From assembly GCA_910588865.1 (NCBI GenBank), contig CAJUSJ010000124.1:1-8659 (forward strand): DNA of 8,659 bases, given 5' to 3'. Under the pieces are notes generated by a model. That model ran no database searches and was not told the DNA's origin. It saw nothing but the letters and a program-made list of their open reading frames with translations. This document shows, one piece after another, positions 1 to 6,250 of the stretch. The stretch comes from an uncultured Lachnospiraceae bacterium. GTDB lineage: Bacteria; Bacillota; Clostridia; Lachnospirales; Lachnospiraceae. The position numbers and the translations under genes are program-made. The stretch's first letter is position 1; every line of letters starts with the position of its first letter.

Positions 1-77
1 TCGCCCATCTGTCCTCACGTCCTTTAACTGTTCCTATCTATTCTATACTACTTTTTAGGATTCGTAAAGAGGAATCT

Positions 78-1400
78 TTATAAAAGTTTTATAAGGACCA
101 TATCATCCCCCAGCATTTCCTGAAAAACCCCGGTTACCAGCTTCCCTTTCAGGCCTTCATCCCAGGGGATGGCTGCCCTGACATACTCTTTCGTGTAGCC
201 GGTAAGGTACTCTCTGTGGCTGATCACAGCCTTCTCCTCCATAAGCACCTCTTTTTCCTGCCCGAGAAAGCTTTTCCGGTATTCCAGGGACATCGCCGCC
301 CCCATGGCCAGAAGCTCATCACTCCTGGAAGCTTTGACGGATTCGGGGATCTGGCCCTCCATCCTGGCGGCTCTGGTTCCCTCTCTCCTGGAGTATTTGA
401 ATATATGGGTCTCGTAAAAACGGATCTCCCTCAAAAAATCCGCGGTCTCCCGGAATTCCTCTTCCGTCTCACCCGGAAATCCGGTGATCACGTCAGTGGT
501 TATGGCCGGATTGTCAAACCAGGTCCTGAGAATCCGGCACACCTCCCTGTATTGGGCAGTGGTGTAGCGGCGGTTCATCCGCTTCAGCACAGAGTCGCTT
601 CCGCTCTGGAGAGATAAGTGAAAATGAGGGCATATGGTCTTAAGGCCTGCCAGGGTTCTGGCAAAATCCTCGGTGACGATCCTGGGCTCCAGAGAGCCTA
701 ACCGCAGCCTTTTTATTCCGGGGATCTTGTCCAGCCTTACCAGAAGATCCACAAGGGCATTCTGTTTCCCATCTTCAAATTCCGCCCCGTAAGAGCTTAA
801 ATGGATCCCCGTCAGCACCATCTCCTGGTACCCCTGACTCCCAAGGTTCTCCACCTCTTTTATGATCTCCCCTGGCTTTCGGCTCCTGATCCGCCCCCTT
901 GTGTAAGGAATAATACAATAGCTGCAGAACTGGTCGCACCCATCCTGGATCTTAATAAAAGCCCTGGTGTGTCCTGCCACTTTGTCGATGTTCAGTCCTT
1001 CATACTGTCTGGTCTTTCCAATGTCGATCAAGTACTCCGCCCGCTCCAGCTCTCTCCCCGCGAAAAATTTCTCCAGGATCCGGGGCAGGTCCATCTTTTT
1101 ATTGTTCCCCACTATGATGTCCACAGCCGGGTCCTTCTCCAGTTCCTCCCCCGCGGCCTGGACATAACAGCCTGCCGCCACCACCACTGCCTGGGGATTC
1201 CTCTTTTTCGCCCTGTGGAGCATCTGCCTGGACTTGCGGTCCGCTATGTTGGTGACCGAACAGGTGTTGATCACATACACGTCCGCCCTGTCCTCAAAAG
1301 CCACGATCTCATACCCCGCCTTCTCCAGAAGCTGGGCCATGGCTTCGGTCTCATAATAATTGACTTTGCACCCCAGATTGCGCAAGGCTGCCTTCCTCAT
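78..1400 (-). CDS. mtaB: tRNA (N6-threonylcarbamoyladenosine(37)-C2)-methylthiotransferase MtaB
   Basis: This radical-SAM iron-sulfur enzyme converts t6A37 to ms2t6A37 in ANN-decoding tRNAs such as tRNA-Lys. Numbered from the start chosen here (440 aa), the N-terminal methylthiotransferase domain has its three cluster cysteines at C11 (NLGCKVN), C47 (INTCSVTN) and C78 (AAGCY). The radical-SAM triad is C155, C159 and C162, in DGCDQFCSYCIIPYTRG. The C-terminal 60 or so residues fit a TRAM RNA-binding domain, and the length is normal for the family. NLGCKVN near the N-terminus and TRGRIRSR after the triad favour MtaB over MiaB or RimO. An ATG 12 nt upstream (1412) is possible, but the ATG at 1400 has GGAGG five bases ahead (1406-1410) and gives the family-like start MRKAALRNLGCKVN. 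The gene is divergent from the HPr-like gene. In many clostridia mtaB directly follows prmA-rsmE, so here the link looks interrupted. Confidence 0.95.
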   Translation of the reverse strand: MRKAALRNLGCKVNYYETEAMAQLLEKAGYEIVAFEDRADVYVINTCSVTNIADRKSRQMLHRAKKRNPQAVVVAAGCYVQAAGEELEKDPAVDIIVGNNKKMDLPRILEKFFAGRELERAEYLIDIGKTRQYEGLNIDKVAGHTRAFIKIQDGCDQFCSYCIIPYTRGRIRSRKPGEIIKEVENLGSQGYQEMVLTGIHLSSYGAEFEDGKQNALVDLLVRLDKIPGIKRLRLGSLEPRIVTEDFARTLAGLKTICPHFHLSLQSGSDSVLKRMNRRYTTAQYREVCRILRTWFDNPAITTDVITGFPGETEEEFRETADFLREIRFYETHIFKYSRREGTRAARMEGQIPESVKASRSDELLAMGAAMSLEYRKSFLGQEKEVLMEEKAVISHREYLTGYTKEYVRAAIPWDEGLKGKLVTGVFQEMLGDDMVLIKLL

Positions 1401-1405
1401 ATCTT

Positions 1406-1410
1406 CCTCC
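1406..1410 (-). promoter_or_regulatory. Ribosome binding site deciding the mtaB start
   Basis: On the minus strand GGAGG lies five bases before the ATG at 1400. The upstream in-frame ATG at 1412 has no comparable purine tract, and this Shine-Dalgarno would then lie inside the coding sequence. This supports the downstream start. Confidence 0.7.
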
Positions 1411-1446
1411 ATTCTCTACAGCATTGCCTGTGAACAGTAACCAGTT

Positions 1447-1475
1447 ATTGTATGTTTTTTCATGCAAACTCACTA
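1447..1475 (-). promoter_or_regulatory. Weak candidate promoter for mtaB
   Basis: On the minus strand TACAAT (1447-1452) is a good -10 box, 35 nt upstream of the first possible mtaB start. At 17-nt spacing the -35 position (1470-1475) reads TAGTGA, which matches the consensus poorly. It abuts the -35 box of the divergent HPr-like gene. mtaB needs some promoter here, because the thiI unit ends in a hairpin and the neighbouring gene points away, but this assignment is tentative. Confidence 0.3.
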
Positions 1476-1504
1476 TTGACTTTTAAAGGCCTTATCGGTA
1501 CTAT
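1476..1504 (+). promoter_or_regulatory. Sigma-A-type promoter of the HPr-like gene
   Basis: TTGACT (1476-1481) and TACTAT (1499-1504) are separated by exactly 17 nt, which predicts a transcript start near 1511 and a leader of about 50 nt. No riboswitch-like fold was evident in that leader. Confidence 0.7.
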
Positions 1505-1547
1505 TATTAATCAGGGAAACATTTTTCCTACATTCATTGACATCATT

Positions 1548-1555
1548 AAAGGAGG
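1548..1555 (+). promoter_or_regulatory. Strong ribosome binding site of the HPr-like gene
   Basis: AAAGGAGG lies six bases before the ATG at 1562. It confirms that the small plus-strand ORF is a real gene rather than a shadow, and it suggests good translation. Confidence 0.85.
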
Positions 1556-1561
1556 TTTTCT

Positions 1562-1801
1562 ATGAAAACAGTACGTATTTCTTTAAACTCTATTGATAAA
1601 GTAAAATCCTTTGTCAACGACCTGACAAAGTTCGACGTAGATTTCGATCTGGTATCCGGCAGATATGTCATCGACGCGAAGTCCATCATGGGTATCTTCA
1701 GCCTGGACTTATCCAAGCCCATTGACCTGAACATCCACGCGGAGACCGAGAGCAGTGTGGAAGAGATCCTCTCCGTACTCTCACCGTACATTATCAAATA
1801 A
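1562..1801 (+). CDS. HPr-family protein lacking the phosphotransfer histidine
   Basis: This 79-aa protein matches the HPr fold, the small phosphocarrier of the sugar phosphotransferase system. The region around AKSIMGIFSLDL (residues 39-50) corresponds to the HPr regulatory site, with S41 at the position of Ser46, the target of HPr kinase. TKFDVDFDL (22-30) matches the SKFNSDINL-type segment of true HPr. The active-site loop GLHARPA is absent: in an ungapped alignment S10, D12 and K13 occupy the His15, Arg17 and Pro18 positions, and the N-terminus is about five residues short. It therefore should not carry phosphate from Enzyme I, although a Crh-like regulatory role through S41 is possible. 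It has its own promoter and strong Shine-Dalgarno, is followed by a hairpin terminator, and lies opposite to all its neighbours. The family assignment is fairly sure; the function is unknown. Confidence 0.85.
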   Translation: MKTVRISLNSIDKVKSFVNDLTKFDVDFDLVSGRYVIDAKSIMGIFSLDLSKPIDLNIHAETESSVEEILSVLSPYIIK

Positions 1802-1834
1802 TGCCTGTCCGGAACCTATCATCGGAAGCGTATC

Positions 1835-1909
1835 AAAGACAGAACCCGACGGGACGCGGGGGAGCAAGGCATGGCTCCCGATCCGTTCCCGGCAGGTCCT
1901 GTCTGTTTT
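1835..1909 (+). terminator. Long hairpin between convergent HPr-like gene and thiI
   Basis: An imperfect stem of about 24 pairs spans the gap between the two stop codons. Its segments pair as AGACAG (1837-1842) with CTGTCT (1899-1904), CGGG (1850-1853) with CCCG (1888-1891), and GGGAGC (1860-1865) with GCTCCC (1874-1879), with an eight-base loop. On the plus strand it runs into TGTTTTGTTAT, a short U-tract suited to ending the HPr-like transcript. On the minus strand the tail (CTTTGATA) is poor, so termination of thiI here is less certain, although the stem begins only 16 nt beyond its stop. Confidence 0.75.
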
Positions 1910-1924
1910 GTTATCCCCTATCTC

Positions 1925-3106
1925 TTACCAGCACATCACGGTCTCTCTTCCCTCAATGGCAGTCTTTACCATAAGGCCGATCTTCTCCGCCAGTTTCTCC
2001 TCCGAGTGCCGGATCACCTTCACATTGGGCTTTGTCACCGGATGCTTGGCCACAAAGATGGTGCAGCAGTCCTCGTAGGGCTGGATCGAAGTCTCATAGG
2101 TGTTGATCTTCTCCGCGATATCCACGATCTCCTGTTTGTCAAATCCAATAACCGGCCGGAACACCGGCATATCACACACCTGGTTGGTGGCAGCCAGGGA
2201 CTGGACGGTCTGGGAAGCCACCTGGCCGATGCTCTCCCCTGTGATCAGGGCCAGGCATTCTGTCTCCTGGGCGATGGACTGGGCAATGCGCATCATATAG
2301 CGACGCATGATGATGGTCAGCTCCTCATGGGGACACTGCTCATAGATATAGAGCTGAATATCCGTAAAATTCACGATGTGCAGCCGGATAGGTCCAGAGT
2401 AGCGGGCCACCAGTGTCGCGAGATCCACCACCTTCTGCTTTGCCCTCTCACTGGTGTAAGGCGGAGCGTGGAAATACACTGCCTCAATCCTCACGCCTCT
2501 CTTGGCGATCATGTACCCTGCCACCGGGCTGTCGATGCCGCCTGAGAGAAGGAGCATGGCCTTTCCATTGGTCCCCACAGGCATGCCACCGGGGCCGGGG
2601 ATCATCTGGGAGTAGATGTTCACCATGGTCCTGACCTCCACTCTGACCATGATCTGGGGATGGTGCACATCCACCTTCATCTCCGGGTAAGCGTTCAGCA
2701 GCACTTCTCCCAGCTCCCGGTTCATCTCCTCCGAGGTCAGGGGATACTTTTTGTCCGCTCTCCGGGAATCCACCTTAAAGGTTAAGCGCCGGTCCGGATA
2801 CACCTGGCCTATATAGTCCACCACCTCTTTTTTCAGGTTCTCAAAATCCCTGTTCTCTGTCTGGAACATGGGGCAGATCCAGGCAATGCCGAAGACCCTC
2901 TTTAAAGCATTGATCAGATCCTCGTAATCATAATCCCCTTTGGCCCGCACATAGATCCGCCCGGTCTCTTTTGCCACCGAAAAATCCCCATCCACTTCCC
3001 TGATGGCGTGGCGGATCTGCTTCATAAGGGCATCCTCAAACAGATACCGGTTCTTTCCCTTTGTCCCGATCTCCGCGTATTTAATTAAAAATGACTGATA
3101 TAACAT
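1925..3106 (-). CDS. thiI: tRNA sulfurtransferase (4-thiouridine synthase) ThiI
   Basis: ThiI activates U8 of tRNA with ATP and inserts sulfur to give 4-thiouridine; in many bacteria it also thiolates ThiS for thiazole synthesis. The 393-aa protein has an N-terminal ferredoxin-like region and a THUMP domain (about residues 60-165) for tRNA binding. An adenylating PP-loop domain follows, with SGGIDSPVA at 188-196. The paired cysteines C347-C348 in YEDCCTIF lie where the sulfur-handling Cys344 of the E. coli enzyme is found. The C-terminal rhodanese domain of the 482-aa E. coli protein is missing, as in Bacillus-type ThiI, which takes sulfur from a dedicated NifS-like desulfurase. Such a desulfurase gene sits 28 nt upstream, so co-transcription and direct partnership are likely. 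AAAGGAAAA precedes the ATG. Confidence 0.96.
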   Translation of the reverse strand: MLYQSFLIKYAEIGTKGKNRYLFEDALMKQIRHAIREVDGDFSVAKETGRIYVRAKGDYDYEDLINALKRVFGIAWICPMFQTENRDFENLKKEVVDYIGQVYPDRRLTFKVDSRRADKKYPLTSEEMNRELGEVLLNAYPEMKVDVHHPQIMVRVEVRTMVNIYSQMIPGPGGMPVGTNGKAMLLLSGGIDSPVAGYMIAKRGVRIEAVYFHAPPYTSERAKQKVVDLATLVARYSGPIRLHIVNFTDIQLYIYEQCPHEELTIIMRRYMMRIAQSIAQETECLALITGESIGQVASQTVQSLAATNQVCDMPVFRPVIGFDKQEIVDIAEKINTYETSIQPYEDCCTIFVAKHPVTKPNVKVIRHSEEKLAEKIGLMVKTAIEGRETVMCW

Positions 3107-3134
3107 GTTGTTTTCCTTTCCTGGCTGATCCTCC

Positions 3135-4289
3135 CTATGCCCTGCGGTACCTGCGCAGCACAGGCAGAAGCTCCTTCAGCACTTCAATGGCATAGTCGAT
3201 CTCCTCTTTATTATTGAACATGCCGAAACTGAACCGTAGGGTAGCGTCAAGAAGCTCCTGTGGCACTCCGATCCCCTTTAAGGTCCCGCTGATTCCCGGA
3301 TGATTGCTGGAGCAGGCTGAGCCGGAGGACACATAGATGCCCCTGTCCTCCAGAGCGTGGAGGAGCACTTCGCTCCTCACTCCCTCAAAGCTGACGCTGA
3401 CGATCTGGGGAGCGCTCTCTCTTCCCGGCTGGCTGTTGACCTGACAGCCTTCCACCTCTTTGATCCTGGTCATGAGATGGTCCTTGAGCTCATACAGATG
3501 ATCCACCTTCTCCTGGTGGTTCTTGTAGATCTCTTTCACCGCTGCCCCAAGTCCCGCCACTCCGGGCACATTTTCCGTCCCCGAACGCATCCCTCTCTGC
3601 TGGCCTCCGCCGTAGATCAGAGGCTTTACCTTTGCCTTCTCATTGATATACAAAAATCCCACGCCCTTGGGACCGTGGAGCTTGTGGCCGCTGACACTGA
3701 GAAGATCAATCCCCAGACGTTTCGGGTAGATCTGATATTTCCCATAGGCCTGGATAGCGTCCACATGGAAAAGGGCCTGGGGCTGTTCTTCCTTGATGAC
3801 TTTCCCGATATCCTCAATGGGCTCCACGGATCCCACCTCGTTATTTACATACATCACGGACACCAGGATGGTCTCCGGCCTCAGGCTCTCCCGAAGTTGG
3901 GAAATGCTTATATGGCCATTGGAGTCCACGGGAAGATAGGTGATGTCAAACCCCTGGTCCTGTAAAAATCCCAGGGTATTGTACACCGACGAGTGCTCCA
4001 CATTGGTGGTAATGATGTGTTTTCCCCCCCGCTGGTTGGCCATGGCTGTGCCGATCAGGGCCATATTGTTGGACTCAGAGCCGCCGGAGGTAAACACAAT
4101 CTCCTTCTCCTCCACCTTAAGGCTCTTCGCGATAATGCTCCTGGCCTCCCGGATATACCGCTCCGCCTCCACGCCCTTCGTATGCTTGGCGGCAGCGTTG
4201 CCGTAATCTTCTGTCATGGTTTTTACCACAATATCTTTTACAGAGTCAAATACTCTGGTTGTAGCCGAATTGTCAAAATATGCTTCCAT
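3135..4289 (-). CDS. nifS: Cysteine desulfurase (NifS/IscS family)
   Basis: This PLP enzyme converts cysteine to alanine and a protein-bound persulfide, delivered here probably to ThiI for tRNA thiolation. Over 384 aa the class V aminotransferase fold shows FDNSATT at the N-terminus, EHSSV with the PLP-stacking H99, HVDAIQAYG (D177, Q180), and the Schiff-base lysine K203 in SVSGHKLHGPKG. RSGTENVP follows at about 235-242. The catalytic C326 is in SSGSACSS, on the mobile loop typical of NifS/IscS group I enzymes. The start has GAGGAAA eight bases ahead. It lies between rsmE (48-nt gap) and thiI (28-nt gap), with no iscU, iscA or iscR nearby. That argues for a ThiI-dedicated desulfurase like Bacillus NifZ rather than the general iron-sulfur cluster one. 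The symbol denotes the family; the specific partner is inferred from position. Confidence 0.94.
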   Translation of the reverse strand: MEAYFDNSATTRVFDSVKDIVVKTMTEDYGNAAAKHTKGVEAERYIREARSIIAKSLKVEEKEIVFTSGGSESNNMALIGTAMANQRGGKHIITTNVEHSSVYNTLGFLQDQGFDITYLPVDSNGHISISQLRESLRPETILVSVMYVNNEVGSVEPIEDIGKVIKEEQPQALFHVDAIQAYGKYQIYPKRLGIDLLSVSGHKLHGPKGVGFLYINEKAKVKPLIYGGGQQRGMRSGTENVPGVAGLGAAVKEIYKNHQEKVDHLYELKDHLMTRIKEVEGCQVNSQPGRESAPQIVSVSFEGVRSEVLLHALEDRGIYVSSGSACSSNHPGISGTLKGIGVPQELLDATLRFSFGMFNNKEEIDYAIEVLKELLPVLRRYRRA

Positions 4290-4337
4290 CTGTCTGTTTC
4301 CTCTGTTCCAAAACTGTGAAAATGGCTTTGGGGCAGC

Positions 4338-5081
4338 TTAAATACCCTTGCTCTCCAGCAGATATCCTGCCACCGAAAGCACCATAAGGCCCGCTGTCTC
4401 TGTCCTTAAGATCCGCTTACCAAGGGAGACAGGCTCCACTCCCTGTCCCTTTGCCGCCTCAATCTCCCTGTCCTCAAAGCCGCCTTCCGGACCTATATAG
4501 ATTCCCACATCCATGCCAGGCCCTATGCTCTCCAGCTGTCTCTTTGTCTCCGCCATCCCTTCCGCGTGTTCATATGGAATAAGCCTTACCTGAAAATCTT
4601 TCCCATAGCCCAGGGCCTCCTCAAAGGACATGACCCGGGTTACCTGGGGAATCAGGCTCCGCCCCGACTGTTTTGCCGCGCTCTCGGCGATGGCGTTCCA
4701 TCTGGCAAGCTTTGCGGCCTCCTTGTTCTTATCCAGCTTCACCACGGTCCTGCGGGTCACCACGGGCGTGATCTCAAAGGCTCCCAGCTCCACCGCTTTC
4801 TGGATAATCAGCTCCAGCTTGCCGCTCTTTGGCAGCCCCTGAAACAGGTGAAGGCGGGCCGGCAGCTCCCTTGTGGCCTCTGTCCGGGAAAGGATCCGGG
4901 CCTCCACCGCCTCACTCCCAATCTCCGCGACTTGGCACTCATAGCCCCTGTCCCCGTCATTTACAAAGATCCTCTCTCCCGGCTTCATCCGAAGCACATT
5001 GCGGATATGGTTCACGTCCCCTCCGCGGACCGTGACGGTCTCTGGCCCCACCTGGTCTTTTGATACAAAAAAATGGTACAC
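4338..5081 (-). CDS. rsmE: 16S rRNA (uracil(1498)-N3)-methyltransferase RsmE
   Basis: RsmE methylates N3 of U1498 in helix 44 of 16S rRNA, acting on assembled small subunits. The 247-aa protein has an N-terminal PUA-like RNA-binding domain (about 1-70, with NHIRNVLRMKPGE). A SPOUT domain with a C-terminal trefoil knot follows. Family motifs are KSGKLELIIQKAVELG (85-100), RWNAIAESAAKQSGR (127-141), IGPEGGFEDREI (196-207) and LGKRILRTETA (220-230); the last two build the SAM pocket. Translation starts at GTG, supported by AAGGAGA five bases ahead. The prmA stop codon TAA is part of that Shine-Dalgarno stretch, so the two genes are only 9 nt apart and probably translationally coupled. Length and motifs are complete. 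Confidence 0.95.
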   Translation of the reverse strand: MYHFFVSKDQVGPETVTVRGGDVNHIRNVLRMKPGERIFVNDGDRGYECQVAEIGSEAVEARILSRTEATRELPARLHLFQGLPKSGKLELIIQKAVELGAFEITPVVTRRTVVKLDKNKEAAKLARWNAIAESAAKQSGRSLIPQVTRVMSFEEALGYGKDFQVRLIPYEHAEGMAETKRQLESIGPGMDVGIYIGPEGGFEDREIEAAKGQGVEPVSLGKRILRTETAGLMVLSVAGYLLESKGI

Positions 5082-5090
5082 GTTGTCTCC

Positions 5091-6047
5091 TTATCGTCTT
5101 CTCGCCGTAATGGACACCCACTCGCCCTGATATGTGGTCTCCACAATCTCCAGTTCCCTGTTGGCCTCCAGGGCCTGCCGCACCGCCTCCTCCTTGGTAT
5201 TGATGATGCCGGAGGTGATGAAGATGCCGCCTGGTTTTAAGTGGAGGGGGATCTCTTTCTGCAGAAGTATGATCACCGGAGCCAGGATGTTGGCCACCGC
5301 GATGTCGTAGCAGCCATGGCCTGCCAGGGCCTGTACCTTCTCATCGTCAATGATGTTTCCCTGAACCACCTGAAAGCTGTCTTTCCCGACGCGGTTGGCC
5401 TCCAGGTTCTCCCCCACCGCCGTGATGGCGTTCTCGTCCAAGTCTGTTCCGAACACACTGGCCGCTCCCAGCTTCAGAGCCGCGATACCCAGAATACCGC
5501 TTCCGGTTCCCACATCCAAAAGCCGCATACCTGGTTTCACATACTTTTTCAGCTGCCGGATACACAGCTGGGTGGTCTCGTGCTGTCCTGTTCCGAAAGC
5601 CGTCCCCGGGTCGATCTGGATCAGAAGCTTGTCCTGGTCTGTGTCCGGGATCTCCTCCCAGGTAGGCTTGATCAGAATGTCGTCCACCGTAAAGGGCTTA
5701 AAATACTGTTTCCAGTTGTTGATCCAGTCCTTGTCCTCTGTCTCCGAGGAGGTGATGGTTCTCTCCCCCAGGTCCACAAACGGACTTAGCTCATCAAGCC
5801 CTTCCTTGATCTCCCTCATGATCCGGTCAATTTCTGACACATCCTCCAGATAAAAGCTCACCTTGGCCACCCCGTCGTCCGGCCCCATATCCGGAAGGAT
5901 GTCGATAAACATGCCTTTGGTCTCCGCCTCAGTGAGGGGGACATGGTCCTCAATCTCAATTCCCTCGATTCCGATCTCGTCAAGCAGGCTGCTTACCAGA
6001 TCCACCGCCGCCGTGGTGGTGGTCAGTGTAAATTTACTCCACTTCAT
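5091..6047 (-). CDS. prmA: Ribosomal protein L11 methyltransferase PrmA
   Basis: PrmA trimethylates ribosomal protein L11 using SAM. The 318-aa protein has an N-terminal substrate-recognition domain (about 1-100), then the linker motif DWINNWKQYFKPF (107-119). A class I methyltransferase domain follows, with IDPGTAFGTGQHETT (145-159), the SAM-binding LLDVGTGSGILGIAA (176-190), the acidic TDLDENA (201-207) and the active-site motif VANILAPVI (251-259). Length and motif order are typical. AAAGGAGA (6059-6066) precedes the ATG by a slightly long 11 nt. This is the first gene of the rRNA/tRNA modification unit and has its own promoter behind the permease terminator. In many Firmicutes prmA follows dnaJ; that link is absent here. 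Confidence 0.96.
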   Translation of the reverse strand: MKWSKFTLTTTTAAVDLVSSLLDEIGIEGIEIEDHVPLTEAETKGMFIDILPDMGPDDGVAKVSFYLEDVSEIDRIMREIKEGLDELSPFVDLGERTITSSETEDKDWINNWKQYFKPFTVDDILIKPTWEEIPDTDQDKLLIQIDPGTAFGTGQHETTQLCIRQLKKYVKPGMRLLDVGTGSGILGIAALKLGAASVFGTDLDENAITAVGENLEANRVGKDSFQVVQGNIIDDEKVQALAGHGCYDIAVANILAPVIILLQKEIPLHLKPGGIFITSGIINTKEEAVRQALEANRELEIVETTYQGEWVSITARRR

Positions 6048-6097
6048 AATTTATACGTTCTCCTTTATGGGTTTTAAGCCATTGCCGTCAGACATGT

Positions 6098-6126
6098 ATC
6101 ATATCATAGTTTGGCCGGATTTTCCA
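6098..6126 (-). promoter_or_regulatory. Promoter of the prmA-rsmE-nifS-thiI unit
   Basis: On the minus strand TGGAAA (6121-6126) and TATGAT (6098-6103) are 17 nt apart, predicting a start near 6091 and a leader of about 44 nt. A second overlapping TATGAT (6103-6108) makes the exact -10 uncertain. It lies downstream of the permease terminator, so it would fire this operon independently. Confidence 0.55.
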
Positions 6127-6173
6127 CTGTTCTTTTTCGTTATCCCCCTGATCACAATCAAAAAGCCCGTAAA

Positions 6174-6219
6174 ATGCCCCATGTTCCCTGTACACAAAAA
6201 GTGTGGGAACATGGGGCAT
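6174..6219 (-). terminator. Rho-independent terminator of the EIIC gene
   Basis: Two perfect 15-base arms (6174-6188 and 6205-6219, ATGCCCCATGTTCCC and its complement) are extended by ACAC/GTGT (6192-6195 and 6201-6204) across a three-base bulge, closing on an A5 loop. On the minus strand the stem is followed by TTTTACGGGCTTTTTG, a U-rich tail. It begins 31 nt after the permease stop codon. On the plus strand no T-run follows, so termination is directional. Confidence 0.88.
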
Positions 6220-6250
6220 AACACTTAGGAAAGGTATTCCACAGATTTAA

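Noticed and set aside
57..80. Small hairpin (AGGATTC/GAATCTT) at the end of mtaB as its terminator
   Set aside because: The seven-pair stem overlaps the mtaB stop codon and has no U-tract on the minus strand. It could at best act weakly on the plus strand, where no gene ends.
801..1433. 210-codon plus-strand open frame opposite mtaB
   Set aside because: It lies antisense to a gene with complete MtaB motifs, has no ribosome binding site, and its product is low-information and rich in Pro, His and Leu.
1546..1797. 83-codon minus-strand frame opposite the HPr-like gene
   Set aside because: The plus-strand frame has a consensus promoter, a strong Shine-Dalgarno and HPr similarity; the antisense frame has none of these.
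1871..2545. 224-codon plus-strand frame starting in the hairpin and running antisense to thiI
   Set aside because: It begins inside the terminator loop, lacks a Shine-Dalgarno, and mirrors the conserved thiI coding sequence.
3357..3965. 202-codon plus-strand frame antisense to nifS
   Set aside because: It is a shadow of the desulfurase codons, with no start signals and no recognisable motif.
6048..6250. Possible riboswitch or small RNA in the 203-nt gap between prmA and the EIIC gene
   Set aside because: The gap is explained by the EIIC terminator and the prmA promoter; the predicted prmA leader is only about 44 nt, too short for a known riboswitch class.
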